Of a stretch of DNA of 64,000 nucleotides, positions 7,395 to 16,816 are shown piece after piece. The stretch covers positions 27,734 to 91,733 of the forward strand of contig NZ_QFOA01000008.1 of NCBI RefSeq assembly GCF_003248505.1, in the 5' to 3' direction. The notes below the pieces were generated by a model that saw only the letters and a list, made by a program, of their open reading frames with translations, did not search any database and was not told the origin of the DNA. The stretch comes from Sphingobium sp. (lineage in GTDB: Bacteria; Pseudomonadota; Alphaproteobacteria; Sphingomonadales; Sphingomonadaceae). Position numbers and translations under genes: made by a program. The number at the start of each line of letters is the position of its first letter. Position 1 is the first letter of the stretch.

Positions 7395-8404
7395 GCCGCC
7401 ACCAGTCCCAGCAGGGCGTCGCGGGTTGCAAGCAATTCTTCCATCGGCGGCTGATCCGTGCCGCGCGTCACCGATGCCATCGCCCGGTCGAGCCGCGCGC
7501 GAGACAGATCGGAAAGGTCGGGCAGCCGTTCGGCGATGCCGACCATATCGTCCATCCGTCCCCAGCAATTGAGCGCCAGATCGCATCCCGCCGCGACCAC
7601 GCCCGCCGCGCGGTCGGGAATGCTGCCCTGCAACGCCTGCATATCGAGATCGTCCGACATCAAGAGCCCATGGAACCCGATCGAGTCGCGAATAATCTCC
7701 CCGATGATCGTGGGCGACAGGCTGGCGGGGCGGGCCGCGTCCCATTCGGTATAGACGACATGCGCAGTCATCCCCATCGGCGCGGACCGCAGGGTGCGGA
7801 ACGGCGCAAGATCGGTTTCGAGCGCGTTGAGGTTTGCGTCCACCACGGGCAGTTCGTGATGGCTGTCGACCGTGGCGCGACCGTGGCCGGGCATATGCTT
7901 GACGATGCCCACCACGCCGCCGTCCGCCAGTCCTTCGAGCGTCGCACGGCCGAGCGCCGCCACGCGCATCGGTTCCGCGCCCAGCGTTCGGTCGCCCATG
8001 ATATCGCTCGCGCCGTCCTGCCGCACGTCGAGCAGCGGCAGCGCGTCGACGGTGACGCCGACCTCCGCCAGCATCAGCGCGATGGCGCGGGCGTTGGCGC
8101 GGGCGGCGGCGATGGCGCTCGACGGCGCGCGATCGTAGAGGCGGTCGAACGCGGCCCCCGCCGGGAAGGCGGGCCATTGAGGCGGTTGCATCCGGGCGAC
8201 GCGCCCCCCTTCCTGATCGATCATGACGAGCAGGTCGTCGCGCCCGTGCAGACTGCGCAGATCGTCGGTGAGCGCCCGCATCTGTGCCCCATCGACGCAG
8301 TTGCGCCTGAACAGGATGTAGCCAGCGGGCTGCGCCTGCGCGAAGAAGGCGCGCTCGTCGGGCGTAAGGGCGGGACCGGACAGGCCGAAGATGACTGGCT
8401 TCAT
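7391..8404 (-). CDS. nagZ: Beta-N-acetylhexosaminidase NagZ (peptidoglycan recycling)
   Basis: A 337-residue family GH3 enzyme that removes N-acetylglucosamine from GlcNAc-anhydroMurNAc muropeptides in the cytoplasm. The hallmark KHMPGHG (about 169-175) followed by DSHHELPVV carries the catalytic Asp-His dyad region, and LMSDDLDM supplies the nucleophile aspartate. MIDQEGGRVARM near residue 61 is also typical. The ATG at 8404 gives the normal length; the longer open frame upstream has no family similarity. It overlaps scpA by four bases. NagZ products can signal to beta-lactamase regulators in other bacteria, but no such regulator lies here. Confidence 0.95.
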   Translation of the reverse strand: MKPVIFGLSGPALTPDERAFFAQAQPAGYILFRRNCVDGAQMRALTDDLRSLHGRDDLLVMIDQEGGRVARMQPPQWPAFPAGAAFDRLYDRAPSSAIAAARANARAIALMLAEVGVTVDALPLLDVRQDGASDIMGDRTLGAEPMRVAALGRATLEGLADGGVVGIVKHMPGHGRATVDSHHELPVVDANLNALETDLAPFRTLRSAPMGMTAHVVYTEWDAARPASLSPTIIGEIIRDSIGFHGLLMSDDLDMQALQGSIPDRAAGVVAAGCDLALNCWGRMDDMVGIAERLPDLSDLSRARLDRAMASVTRGTDQPPMEELLATRDALLGLVAA

Positions 8405-8471
8405 GACGTCCGATGGTAACGGCAGACAGGTCCGAAGTCGAAGAACTTTGTCGAACGGCCTGTCGCGCGCG

Positions 8472-9194
8472 TCAGTTGACGACGAGACAGCTTTCGCCCG
8501 CGACCTTGAGCTTGCCGCAGACAAGGCTCGCCTGTCCGCCCGCCGCCACCCGCAGGCGATAGAGGGTGCTGCCGCCCACTTCCACCGGCTCGACCGTCAT
8601 GGCGAGGGGGGAGAGATAGGCGAACCGCTTCGACAGCTTGCCCCACGCATCCTTGGCGAGTGCCGCGCTGCCATAGGCGCCGAGCTGGATCGTGCCGCTG
8701 CGTGCGGCCTTGGGCGCGGCGGTGGCCGCGGTCGCGTGGGTTTCGTCGGTGACCTTTGCGGTGACGCTCTGCGACGGGCGGGCGGGCGCGGCGGGGCGCG
8801 TGGCAACCGGCGCAGGCGCGGTCTTGGCGATGGGCGCTTCGGGCACGCGGCTGGGATCGATGCGTCCGTCCCGCGCGACGCCCTCGCTCGCGGCGTAGCT
8901 GGCGTCGCCCTCTCCGTCGAATTTCCGGGCGTCCGCCTCGTTCGCCGCGATCTTGTAGCCGCCCGCCGGCGCGGCGATCAGCTGGCCTTCGCCCGCCCCG
9001 CCGGTGCCCGGACGGTTCTGCACCCACCATACCGCCGCGACGACGCCGCCGATGATCGCGAGGCCGAGCAGGATGAGGCCGAGCAGCCGGAGCGGGGAAA
9101 TACGGTCGTCATCGACATCGTCGACCGCCGGTTCCAGCCACGGAAGACGATCTTCGTCGTCCAGATCCAATCTACCGCGCGCATACTCACCCAT
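8472..9194 (-). CDS. SPOR domain membrane protein
   Basis: A 240-residue bitopic protein. An acidic cytoplasmic segment of about 38 residues precedes one membrane helix (about 39-57), a long alanine/proline-rich periplasmic linker and a C-terminal SPOR domain (about 165-240: GTIQLGAYGSAALAKDAWGKL, then TLYRLRVAA). SPOR domains bind denuded glycan strands at division sites. It lies 15 bases after argS and 67 bases before nagZ, as in other alphaproteobacteria. Two cysteines in the SPOR domain (CGKLKVAGESC) could form the disulfide known in FtsN-type SPOR domains. Confidence 0.88.
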   Translation of the reverse strand: MGEYARGRLDLDDEDRLPWLEPAVDDVDDDRISPLRLLGLILLGLAIIGGVVAAVWWVQNRPGTGGAGEGQLIAAPAGGYKIAANEADARKFDGEGDASYAASEGVARDGRIDPSRVPEAPIAKTAPAPVATRPAAPARPSQSVTAKVTDETHATAATAAPKAARSGTIQLGAYGSAALAKDAWGKLSKRFAYLSPLAMTVEPVEVGGSTLYRLRVAAGGQASLVCGKLKVAGESCLVVN

Positions 9195-9209
9195 GGTCGC
9201 CCTTCGCCT

Positions 9210-10937
9210 TCAGCTCATTTCCGTGAGAGCGGCCACGCCCATCAGGGCGAGCCCGTTGCGGATAATCTGCCCGATTCCCATCGCGAGGAAAAGCCGGGTT
9301 GCGGTGAGCGCCGGATCGTCGGCCAGGATGACGCGGGCGCGCGGATCGTCGTTGCCCATGTTCCACCAGCCGTGGAAGGCGGAGGCCAAATCATTGAGAT
9401 AAAAGGCAATCCTGTGCGGCTCCCGGACCTGTGCCGCGCCGTCGACGACGCGGGGAAACTGCGCGGCGAGCTTGACGAGGCCAAGCTCCGCCGTCCCAAG
9501 AAGGGACAGGTCCGGTTGCGGCAGGGCAATGCCCGCTTCCTCCGCCCGGCGGCCGAGCGAGGAAATGCGCGCATGGGCATATTGCACGTAGAAGACGGGA
9601 TTGTCCTTCGACGCTTCGACCACCTTGGCAAAATCGAAGTCCATCTGAGCGTCGGCCTTGCGCGTCAGCATGGTGAAGCGGACGACATCCTTGCCCACTT
9701 CGCGCACCACATCGGCGAGCGTCACGAAATTTCCCGCGCGCTTCGACATCTTGACCGGCTCGCCGTCGCGCAGCAGGCGGACCATCTGGATAAGCTTCAC
9801 GTCGAAGCGCGCCTTGCCCTCCGTCAACGCAGCGACGGCGGCCTGAATGCGCTTCACCGTCCCGGCATGGTCCGCACCCCAGATGTCGATCAGCTGGTCG
9901 GCGCTCTGGGCCTTCTGGAAATGATAGGCCATGTCCGCGCCGAAATAGGTCCACGAGCCGTTCGATTTCTTAATGGGCCGATCCTGATCGTCGCCGAACC
10001 GGGTCGAACGGAACAGCGGCAGCTCAACCGGTTCCCAATCGTCGGGCAGCTCGCCCTTGGGCGCTTCGAGCGTGCCGTCATAGACGAGGTCGTGGGCGCG
10101 CAGCCACGCTTCGGCCTCATCGGGCTTGCCTGCCGCCTGCAATTCCGCTTCGGAGGAAAAAAGATCGTGATGAATGCCGAGCAGCGCGAGATCGCTGCGG
10201 ATCATGTCCATCATTCGCGCCACGGCAAAGGTGCGGAAGAGGACGAGCCATTCGCTTTCGGGCGCGCCGACGAACCGATCGCCATATTCCTGCGCCAGCG
10301 CCTGCCCCACCGGGATCAGGTAGTCGCCGGGATAGAGCCCCTCTGGGATGGTGCCCACATCCTCGCCCAGGGCCTCGCGGTAGCGCAGATGCGCCGAGCG
10401 GGCGAGCACGTCCACCTGGCCGCCAGCGTCGTTGATATAATATTCGCGGATCACCTTGTGCCCGGCATATTCGAGCAGCGTCGCCAGCGCGTCGCCGACC
10501 ACAGCGCCGCGGCAATGGCCCATGTGCATGGGGCCGGTGGGATTGGCCGACACATATTCGACGTTGACGGTCACGCCCTGCCCCACGGTCGAGCGCCCGT
10601 AGTCGTCGCCGTCCGCGTGGATCGTGCCCAGTTCCTCACGCCACGTCGCGTCGGTGAGGGTCATGTTGATGAAGCCCGGCCCGGCGATGGCGGCGCTTTC
10701 CACCTCGTCCAGCGCCTGCAACCGGGCGACGATCGCTTCGGCGAGCGCGCGGGGATTGGTGCCTGCGGGCTTGGCCAGCACCATGGCGGCATTGGTGGCA
10801 AGGTCGCCATGGCTCGGGTCGCGGGGCGGCTCGACCGTCACGGGTTTGCGATTGAGGCCGGGCGGCAGCGTGCCCTGCGCCTCCAGCGCGTCGAGCACGG
10901 TGTCGAGATGGGCGGCGAAACGGGTGTAAAGGGACAC
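9210..10937 (-). CDS. argS: Arginyl-tRNA synthetase
   Basis: A 575-residue class Ia synthetase. The HIGH-type motif appears as PMHMGHCRGAVVGDAL with the preceding NPTGP, the KMSKS-type loop as KMSKRAGNF, and REYYINDAGGQ is also typical. The N-terminal additional domain and C-terminal DALR anticodon-binding domain are present. I prefer the GTG at 10937 (VSLYTRFAAHLD): AGGAAAG lies nine bases upstream of it, inside the longer frame that begins with an ATG at 10958. It is the first gene of the argS-to-tatC run; a REP-like palindrome and 119 bases separate it from the upstream lipoprotein gene. Confidence 0.95.
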   Translation of the reverse strand: MSLYTRFAAHLDTVLDALEAQGTLPPGLNRKPVTVEPPRDPSHGDLATNAAMVLAKPAGTNPRALAEAIVARLQALDEVESAAIAGPGFINMTLTDATWREELGTIHADGDDYGRSTVGQGVTVNVEYVSANPTGPMHMGHCRGAVVGDALATLLEYAGHKVIREYYINDAGGQVDVLARSAHLRYREALGEDVGTIPEGLYPGDYLIPVGQALAQEYGDRFVGAPESEWLVLFRTFAVARMMDMIRSDLALLGIHHDLFSSEAELQAAGKPDEAEAWLRAHDLVYDGTLEAPKGELPDDWEPVELPLFRSTRFGDDQDRPIKKSNGSWTYFGADMAYHFQKAQSADQLIDIWGADHAGTVKRIQAAVAALTEGKARFDVKLIQMVRLLRDGEPVKMSKRAGNFVTLADVVREVGKDVVRFTMLTRKADAQMDFDFAKVVEASKDNPVFYVQYAHARISSLGRRAEEAGIALPQPDLSLLGTAELGLVKLAAQFPRVVDGAAQVREPHRIAFYLNDLASAFHGWWNMGNDDPRARVILADDPALTATRLFLAMGIGQIIRNGLALMGVAALTEMS

Positions 10938-10962
10938 GGGACGACACTTTCCTGGCAAAGGT

Positions 10963-11043
10963 CCGTTCGCCCTGAACCAAGTCGAAGGGCCGCTCTTTTC
11001 GTCAAGAAAGGCCGGGCTTCGACTTTGCTCAGCCCGAACGGGG
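10963..11043. repeat. REP-like palindromic pair between lipoprotein gene and argS
   Basis: Two 28-base copies lie in inverted orientation, at 10963-10990 and (complement) about 11015-11042. Both begin CCGTTCG and share TGA and AGTCGAAG at matching positions. Copy 1 has GCCCT pairing with AGGGC, and copy 2 has GGGCT pairing with AGCCC, so each copy keeps its own small hairpin by compensatory change. This is the widespread CCGTTCG...GTCGAAG intergenic repeat type of GC-rich proteobacteria. The transposase that mobilises such elements is not in the window. A related composite palindrome lies at 53880-53944. Confidence 0.7.
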
Positions 11044-11056
11044 AATGGGGCTGCGC

Positions 11057-11695
11057 TTAACGGGTCGCATTATATCGGAGCTGGTCCTGCGTCAGGTTGA
11101 ACCCGACCAGCAGCTCGAAACTGGTGCGCTGCAACGCCGCCTTCACGTCCGGCTGGGCGAAGGGATCGATCGCGGCGTCGGCATCGCCCGCCTTGCGCTT
11201 CTGCGTGATCTTCGCCTGAATGTCGGCGGGCAGCGTCGCGGCGGCCTTGTCCACATAAGAACCGGCCTTCGCCTGCGCGCTGGCGCGCAGCTGGCCGGGC
11301 GCGAAGTTCAGCGTCACCTGGCCGACACGCTTGGCGATGACGTTGGTGCCGGCCTGCACGACCGCAGAATAATAAGGCAGCGTGACCTGCCGCGCGGCGC
11401 TGGCGTCGGTGCGGCGCGCATTCACGGTGAAGGTCGCTTCGGTATAGAATTGCGCGCCGTCCGCGCAGGTCGAGCGCAGATCGGTGATGTTCGCGACGAC
11501 GTCGATCGCGGACGCATCGGTGCTGCTTGCGGGATTGAACAGAGTGACATCCCCGGTCCCGGCGGGAATCGCGGCGGTCGGGCAGGCCGAGCGCACCGCG
11601 ACGACGCCGCCCGTCGCGTCGATCTCGCCCCGCCGCGAACAGCCCGCCAAAGCGAGGGCGAGCATGGCAGTCGTGGCGAGGGGAGCGATTTTCAC
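11057..11695 (-). CDS. Lipoprotein of unknown function
   Basis: A 212-residue predicted lipoprotein with a lipobox LALAGC (cysteine at about residue 19). The mature part is rich in alanine, threonine and beta-type patterns ([29 protein letters not shown]) and has two further cysteines. I do not recognise an enzymatic motif. It is divergent from ispH with 130 bases between the starts. It may be transcribed with argS, but the REP-like palindrome between them could separate the transcripts or shield the upstream message from decay. The function is unknown. Confidence 0.75.
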   Translation of the reverse strand: MKIAPLATTAMLALALAGCSRRGEIDATGGVVAVRSACPTAAIPAGTGDVTLFNPASSTDASAIDVVANITDLRSTCADGAQFYTEATFTVNARRTDASAARQVTLPYYSAVVQAGTNVIAKRVGQVTLNFAPGQLRASAQAKAGSYVDKAAATLPADIQAKITQKRKAGDADAAIDPFAQPDVKAALQRTSFELLVGFNLTQDQLRYNATR

Positions 11696-11825
11696 GGGCA
11701 GACAATCCTCAAAAAGGCGAAAGCCGGGCGAAGCCGCCGACTTTGCGCTTCCTTATCCATCCCCCGCGCGCCACGCAACCTCAAGGCTCTTTCTTCGCAC
11801 GGCACATTCGCCTAAGCGGCAGAGC

Positions 11826-12785
11826 ATGACAGACGCGCCCGCCGAACGCCGCCCACTGACCCTGCTGATCGCCGCGCCGCGCGGCTTTTGCGCCGGGGTC
11901 GACCGCGCCATCGTCATCGTGGAAAAGGCGATCGAGAAATATGGCGCGCCCGTCTATGTCCGGCACGAGATCGTCCACAACAAATATGTGGTCGACAGCC
12001 TGAAGGCCAAGGGCGCGATCTTCGTCGAGGAACTGGATCAGGTGCCCGACGGCCTTCCCGTCGTTTTTTCCGCCCATGGCGTGCCCAAGGCAGTGCCTGC
12101 CAGGGCGGCAGAACGCGGGCTCGACTATCTGGACGCCACCTGCCCGCTGGTCAGCAAGGTGCACCGGCAGGCGGAGCGGCAGGTGGATGCGGGCCGCCAC
12201 ATCCTGTTCATCGGCCACCGGGGCCATCCCGAAGTCATCGGCACGTTCGGACAGGTGCCCGAAGGCACGATGACCCTGATCGAGACGGTGGAGGACGCGC
12301 ACGCCTTCACCCCCGTCGACGCGGACAACCTTGCCTTCCTCACCCAGACGACGTTGTCGGTGGACGACACCGCCGCCATCGTCGCGGTGCTGGAGCGCCG
12401 TTTCCCCGGCATCGCCGCGCCCAAGGGCGAGGACATCTGCTATGCCACATCCAACCGCCAGACCGCCGTCAAGGCGATCGCCGCGCGGTGCGACGCGCTC
12501 TATGTCATCGGCGCGCCCAACAGCTCCAACTCGCTGCGGCTCGTCGAAGTGGCGGAGCGCGAGGGGACGCGCGCACGCCTGATCCAGCGCGCGGACGAGA
12601 TCGATTTCGACTGGCTTGCCGACGTGTCCACGCTGGGCCTGACGGCAGGCGCGTCCGCACCCGAAGTGCTGGTGCGCGAAGTCGCCGAGCGCATCGCCGA
12701 ACGCTTCGCGGTGACAGAGGAACAGGTGGAGACCGCGCGCGAGAGCATCGCCTTCAAGCTGCCGCGCGGGTTGGAGGCAGCCTGA
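11826..12785 (+). CDS. ispH: 4-hydroxy-3-methylbut-2-enyl diphosphate reductase
   Basis: A 319-residue [4Fe-4S] enzyme, last step of the non-mevalonate isoprenoid pathway, making IPP and DMAPP. The three cluster cysteines are visible at about C22 ([11 protein letters not shown]), C106 ([11 protein letters not shown]) and C205 ([12 protein letters not shown]). Substrate-binding HRGHPEV and the NSSNS motif are intact. The ATG at 11826 begins just before the conserved core; the frame remains open upstream but without similarity. thrB follows after three bases and rnhA overlaps thrB, a conserved alphaproteobacterial order. Confidence 0.96.
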   Translation: MTDAPAERRPLTLLIAAPRGFCAGVDRAIVIVEKAIEKYGAPVYVRHEIVHNKYVVDSLKAKGAIFVEELDQVPDGLPVVFSAHGVPKAVPARAAERGLDYLDATCPLVSKVHRQAERQVDAGRHILFIGHRGHPEVIGTFGQVPEGTMTLIETVEDAHAFTPVDADNLAFLTQTTLSVDDTAAIVAVLERRFPGIAAPKGEDICYATSNRQTAVKAIAARCDALYVIGAPNSSNSLRLVEVAEREGTRARLIQRADEIDFDWLADVSTLGLTAGASAPEVLVREVAERIAERFAVTEEQVETARESIAFKLPRGLEAA

Positions 12786-12788
12786 GGC

Positions 12789-13766
12789 ATGGCGGTCTAT
12801 ACCCATGTTCCCGCCGAAGAGATCGATGCTTTCCTGACCCGCTACGACGCCGGACGGCTCGTGTCGGCCAAAGGCATCGCGGAGGGGGTGGAGAACAGCA
12901 ACTATCTTCTCGAAACGACCGGCGCGGACGGGAACGGACATCGCTATATCCTGACGCTCTACGAAAAGCGGGTGGACCAAGCGGACCTGCCCTTTTTCAT
13001 GGATCTGCTCGATCATCTCGGCGCGCGCGGATGCCTCGTCCCCCGGTTCATCGCGGACCGGGACGGACAGCGACTGCAACAGCTGGGCGGCCGGTCGGCC
13101 TGCCTGATCGAATTCCTGACCGGCATCAGCGTGACCGAGCCGACCCCGGCGCAGGCGCGCGCGGCGGGCGCGGCGCTGGGCGAGTTGCACCGGGCGGCAC
13201 GAGGTTTCGGCGGCGAGCGGCGCAATGCGCTCGACAGGGCGGGATGGCACGATCTCGCCGCGAAGTGCGGGGATGATTTCGATCGCATCGCACCGGGACT
13301 TTCCGCGCGGGTGGCGGATGAACTTGCCTTCCTCGACGCGTACTGGCCTGCCGACCTGCCGCGCAGCGTGATCCACGCGGACCTGTTCCCCGACAATGTG
13401 CTGATGCTGGGGGACCGGGTGACCGGCCTCATCGACTTCTATTTCAGCTGCACCGACATCCGCGCCTACGACCTGGCCGTGACCCACAGTGCGTGGGTGT
13501 TCAGCCACGATGGCGCGACCTGGCACGGAGACCGCGCGGCAGCGCTGGGCGCGGGATATGAGGGCACGCACGGGCTGAGCGATGCCGAGCGCGAGGCATT
13601 TCCGGTGCTGTGCCGGGGCGCGGCGCTGCGCTTCCTGCTGACGCGCGCCTATGACTGGATCAACACGCCCGCCGACGCACTGGTGACGCGCAAGGACCCG
13701 CTCGCCTATCTGCGGCGGCTCGATTTTTATGCGAAGGCCGATCCGGCGGACCTGCTCGGCGCATGA
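12789..13766 (+). CDS. thrB: Homoserine kinase, type II (aminoglycoside phosphotransferase fold)
   Basis: A 325-residue kinase that phosphorylates homoserine in threonine biosynthesis. It has the APH/choline kinase fold rather than the GHMP fold of enteric ThrB: the catalytic loop is [13 protein letters not shown] (Asp at about 198) followed by the metal-binding GLIDFYFSC. The N-terminal [16 protein letters not shown] and [10 protein letters not shown] are typical of the proteobacterial type II enzyme. It sits three bases after ispH and overlaps rnhA through ATGA, so the three are probably co-translated. Confidence 0.93.
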   Translation: MAVYTHVPAEEIDAFLTRYDAGRLVSAKGIAEGVENSNYLLETTGADGNGHRYILTLYEKRVDQADLPFFMDLLDHLGARGCLVPRFIADRDGQRLQQLGGRSACLIEFLTGISVTEPTPAQARAAGAALGELHRAARGFGGERRNALDRAGWHDLAAKCGDDFDRIAPGLSARVADELAFLDAYWPADLPRSVIHADLFPDNVLMLGDRVTGLIDFYFSCTDIRAYDLAVTHSAWVFSHDGATWHGDRAAALGAGYEGTHGLSDAEREAFPVLCRGAALRFLLTRAYDWINTPADALVTRKDPLAYLRRLDFYAKADPADLLGA

Positions 13767-14209
13767 GCGATCGTCCGCAAGTCGACATCTTCACCGACGG
13801 CGCGTGCAAGGGCAATCCCGGTCCGGGCGGCTGGGGCGCTGTCCTGCGTTTTGGCGACAAGGAAAAGGACATATCCGGCGGCGAGGCGCAGACCACCAAT
13901 AACCGCATGGAAATGATGGCGGCGGTCGAGGCGCTGAACGCCCTTACCAAGCCATGCCGCGTGACGCTGCATACCGATAGCAAATATGTGATGGACGGCA
14001 TCACCAAATGGGTCTTCGGCTGGCAGAAGAACGGATGGAAGACGGCGGACAGAAAGCCCGTCAAGAATGCCGAGCTGTGGCAGGAATTGCTGAAGGCCAC
14101 CGCGCGGCATCAGGTGACGTGGCGATGGGTAAAGGGCCATGCCGGCCACCCGGAAAACGAGCGCGCCGACGCGCTGGCCTGCGCGGCGGCGGAGACGTTC
14201 CGGCGGTAA
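13763..14209 (+). CDS. rnhA: Ribonuclease HI
   Basis: A 148-residue enzyme that degrades RNA in RNA-DNA hybrids. The catalytic acids are seen in [18 protein letters not shown] (Asp at about 12), NNRMEMMAA (Glu at about 50), LHTDSKYV (Asp at about 72) and the C-terminal ENERADALA aspartate. The basic protrusion [16 protein letters not shown] is complete. The start overlaps the thrB stop. It converges on the nucleotidyltransferase gene with only 22 bases between the stops, and no hairpin is evident there. Confidence 0.96.
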   Translation: MSDRPQVDIFTDGACKGNPGPGGWGAVLRFGDKEKDISGGEAQTTNNRMEMMAAVEALNALTKPCRVTLHTDSKYVMDGITKWVFGWQKNGWKTADRKPVKNAELWQELLKATARHQVTWRWVKGHAGHPENERADALACAAAETFRR

Positions 14210-14231
14210 CGTCGCGCCCGGTCGGGTCGGG

Positions 14232-15035
14232 CTATGGCTGGATCGCGCCTTCGCTTTTCCCTTGCAGGATCGATTCGATGAGGATCACGTCGTCGACCTT
14301 GTCCGCGTCGATGCAGGCTTCTGCGCTGTCCATTGCGACCAGGCGCGCTGCGAGACCGAATTTACGGCCGACCCGCGCGACGCCGCCGCGCAGGGTGAGG
14401 ATGCGCAGCGCCGCGCCGATAAGCGCGGTCGGACCGAAGGCGGTCAGGACCTTCCACCCTTTCTTGCGATCCTGCTCGACTTCCTGCCATAGCGCGACGA
14501 TCCGCTTTGCCTTGGCGCTGCCGAACCAGAAGAGGTTCGCCCCCGACCACCAGCCGTCGCGGAACTTGAGCCAGGTCCGGCGCGACTGCGGATAGCGGGC
14601 AAGCAGCGTGCGCCGTTCGACCAGCGCGACAGCGAGATCGACACCTTGCGCTTCGCCCACAAACTGGTCGAGCATCGCCGCATCGAGCAGCACGTGATCG
14701 GCGGTGGTGACGAGCAGGGGGTAGGAAACGCCCTCCCCCTCCATCAGCGCCAGCAGCGACGAGGCGATGCCCTGCCCGCCCGTTTCGAACCGCACGCGCG
14801 GATCGGCGGCGAGCCAGGCGGTCGCGGGATCGTCAGCATAGAGGTCGGGCCGCTGGGTCAGGACGACGAGCCGCGCCACCGCCGGATGGCGGAGCAGCGC
14901 GCGTGCGGGATAGTCGATCATCGGTCGCCCGGCGACCGGCGCCAACGGCTTGACCGCAACGCCTGCCGCAAGAGCGAGCGGGTCGGGAACGGGGCGCGCG
15001 CCCGCGAGCAGGATGGCAGTGACGTTCGGGGTCAT
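14232..15035 (-). CDS. Nucleotidyltransferase family protein (MobA-like NTP transferase fold)
   Basis: A 267-residue cytoplasmic protein beginning TAILLAGARPVPDPLA, a degenerate form of the LAxGxSxR signature, followed by KPLAPVAGRPMIDY, which matches the Lys and product-binding segment of NTP_transf_3 enzymes. LLVTTADHVLLD supplies the metal aspartate. The arginine of the signature is displaced, so activity and nucleotide are uncertain. The substrate could be a sugar or alcohol phosphate; no pathway partner is adjacent. An M23 peptidase gene lies upstream on the same strand with 40 bases between. Confidence 0.7.
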   Translation of the reverse strand: MTPNVTAILLAGARPVPDPLALAAGVAVKPLAPVAGRPMIDYPARALLRHPAVARLVVLTQRPDLYADDPATAWLAADPRVRFETGGQGIASSLLALMEGEGVSYPLLVTTADHVLLDAAMLDQFVGEAQGVDLAVALVERRTLLARYPQSRRTWLKFRDGWWSGANLFWFGSAKAKRIVALWQEVEQDRKKGWKVLTAFGPTALIGAALRILTLRGGVARVGRKFGLAARLVAMDSAEACIDADKVDDVILIESILQGKSEGAIQP

Positions 15036-15075
15036 CGCCGCCCGTTAGCCGAGCGGACGACAACCATAAAGCGGC

Positions 15076-16599
15076 TTATTCGACCCTCGCTGTCGGGTCG
15101 GCGGCTGCCCCTCGCGCGAAACTGTCGTGCAATCCCACGCGCAGGGCGCGATACTGCGCCAGCTTCGCCCGGAAGGCGGCCAAGTCGGCTCCGGCCAGTT
15201 GCGCCGTAGCGGTGAACCTGACCGACAGCGGATTGACCGTCACGCCGTTGCGATAGAGTTCGTAGTGCAAGTGCGGTCCCGTCGACAGGCCGGTCGATCC
15301 GACATAGCCGATCACCTGCCCGCGCCGCACCCGCTGACCCGGCACCGCCGCGATCCGGCTCAGATGCGCATAGCCCGTGCCAAGGCCGCCGCCATGCTGG
15401 AGCCGCACAAAATTGCCGTGCCCGCCATGCCGCCCGGCAAAGGTGACCGTGCCGTCGGTCACCGCGTAGACGGGCGCGCCATAATGGGCCGCGAAATCGA
15501 CACCCGCGTGCATGCGCATATAGCCCAGGATCGGATGGCGGCGCATCCCGAAGCCCGAAGTGATCCGTCCGGCCACCGGCGAGATGAGCTCTCCGCGCCG
15601 TTCCCCTACGCCCGACGCCTCGAACCATTCGGACCGACCGTCCTTCGTCCATCGGAGCATGTCGATGGATTTGCCCCTCGCGCGCTTGAGGCCCGCATAG
15701 AGAAGTTCGCCCACTTCCACGTCGCCGGTTTCCGCACGGCGGTATTCTGTTACGATATCGTAACGATCACCCGCACCGATGCTCCCGAGGTCCGCCTGCC
15801 CCGCGATCACGCGCAGGAATGCCTGCACCGCCCTGGGCGGCGCGCCCGCCGCGCGGGCCGATCGGTAGATGCTGTCGCCCACCACGCCCTGGATTCGCAG
15901 CGGCGTGCTGTCGACGCGGATGGGCACGCGGCGGATGGAGAGCGTGCCGCCCGCCCGCGCCATTTCGATGTCGAGGTCGAGCCGGGCGCGGAAGGAAAGC
16001 CGGTCGAGCGGGCGTGGCCGGTCGCGGCTGGCGCGGCGGCCAAGGACGATGTCGAGCCGGGTTCCGGGCCTGACGCCCGCGCCGATATCCCCGCCGACCA
16101 TGCTCATGACGGTGGCGACATCCCCGCCGCTGACGCCTGCGCGCGACAGGGCGCGGGCGAGCGTGTCGCTGCTCCCCACCTGGGCACTCAGTTCGATCTG
16201 CGGGCGCTCGGGCGTGGCGCGCAGCGGCTGGACGGCGTCGGTCGGCCCCATGTGCCGCCCGCTGTCCGCCCCCAGCGCCAGCGGGGTGGTCATCTGGCTG
16301 CGCACTTCGTCATATTGCGCGTCGGATAACAGCGGGCCGGGCGCGCCAGGCACCGGATGGAAGCCGGGTGACAGATAGAGCGCAGTCGCGCACAGGCCGA
16401 AACAGGTGGCAAGGCCACGGAACCAGGTACGGCTGCCGATCCGCTGGCCCAGGTCGGGGACGAGATCGACTTGGTCCGCCCATTCGCGCAAGCGGGCGCG
16501 CCAGTCCTGCGCGGGCTTTGGTCCGCGCAACGCTTCGGTCGCCCACAGCGACGCCGTCGCGCCGCCCTGCTGCATTCCGAACGATCGATCCTGAAACAA
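15076..16599 (-). CDS. M23 family metallopeptidase (LytM-type endopeptidase)
   Basis: A 507-residue envelope protein. A cytoplasmic N-terminus precedes one membrane helix near residues 65-80, a long periplasmic region with an opacity-associated/LysM-like segment, and a C-terminal M23 domain. The zinc ligands are visible in RRHPILGYMRMHAGVDFA and in HLHYELYRNG (about 443-452). All catalytic residues appear present, so it is probably an active DD-endopeptidase and not only an amidase activator. The ATG at 16599 is accepted by length. The divergent helicase gene starts 217 bases away. A TTGACA at 16690-16685 (minus) lacks a convincing -10 box. Confidence 0.9.
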   Translation of the reverse strand: MFQDRSFGMQQGGATASLWATEALRGPKPAQDWRARLREWADQVDLVPDLGQRIGSRTWFRGLATCFGLCATALYLSPGFHPVPGAPGPLLSDAQYDEVRSQMTTPLALGADSGRHMGPTDAVQPLRATPERPQIELSAQVGSSDTLARALSRAGVSGGDVATVMSMVGGDIGAGVRPGTRLDIVLGRRASRDRPRPLDRLSFRARLDLDIEMARAGGTLSIRRVPIRVDSTPLRIQGVVGDSIYRSARAAGAPPRAVQAFLRVIAGQADLGSIGAGDRYDIVTEYRRAETGDVEVGELLYAGLKRARGKSIDMLRWTKDGRSEWFEASGVGERRGELISPVAGRITSGFGMRRHPILGYMRMHAGVDFAAHYGAPVYAVTDGTVTFAGRHGGHGNFVRLQHGGGLGTGYAHLSRIAAVPGQRVRRGQVIGYVGSTGLSTGPHLHYELYRNGVTVNPLSVRFTATAQLAGADLAAFRAKLAQYRALRVGLHDSFARGAAADPTARVE

Positions 16600-16816
16600 A
16601 CCCGCATCCCCCCGGGGGTTGAGCCGCCCGGCAACGTCCCCCGCGCCATGCGTGGGCGGGACCGTTGTGAAGGCACAGGGTTAATGTCAAATAAAGAGGT
16701 CCCTCGACGCCCCGCCATAGCGACGAAGCGTGCCCTTCGCCCGATCACCCGCGCAGGTGGTGCGGAACCCGCAATTCCCCTTGCCGAACCTGCCACGGTG
16801 CCCGACATAGACGGCA

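Noticed and set aside
8405..8471. Third REP-like copy between the SPOR gene and nagZ
   Set aside because: A complementary CCGTTCG and a TTCGAC are present, but the pairing of the repeat family is not kept, so chance similarity is likely.
8391..11060. 889-codon open frame on the plus strand
   Set aside because: It is antisense to nagZ, the SPOR gene and argS, crosses their boundaries and the REP-like element, and shows no domain.
16685..16690. TTGACA promoter for the M23 gene
   Set aside because: The -35 match is good, but the base hexamer 17 bases on (CAACGG) is not a -10 element.
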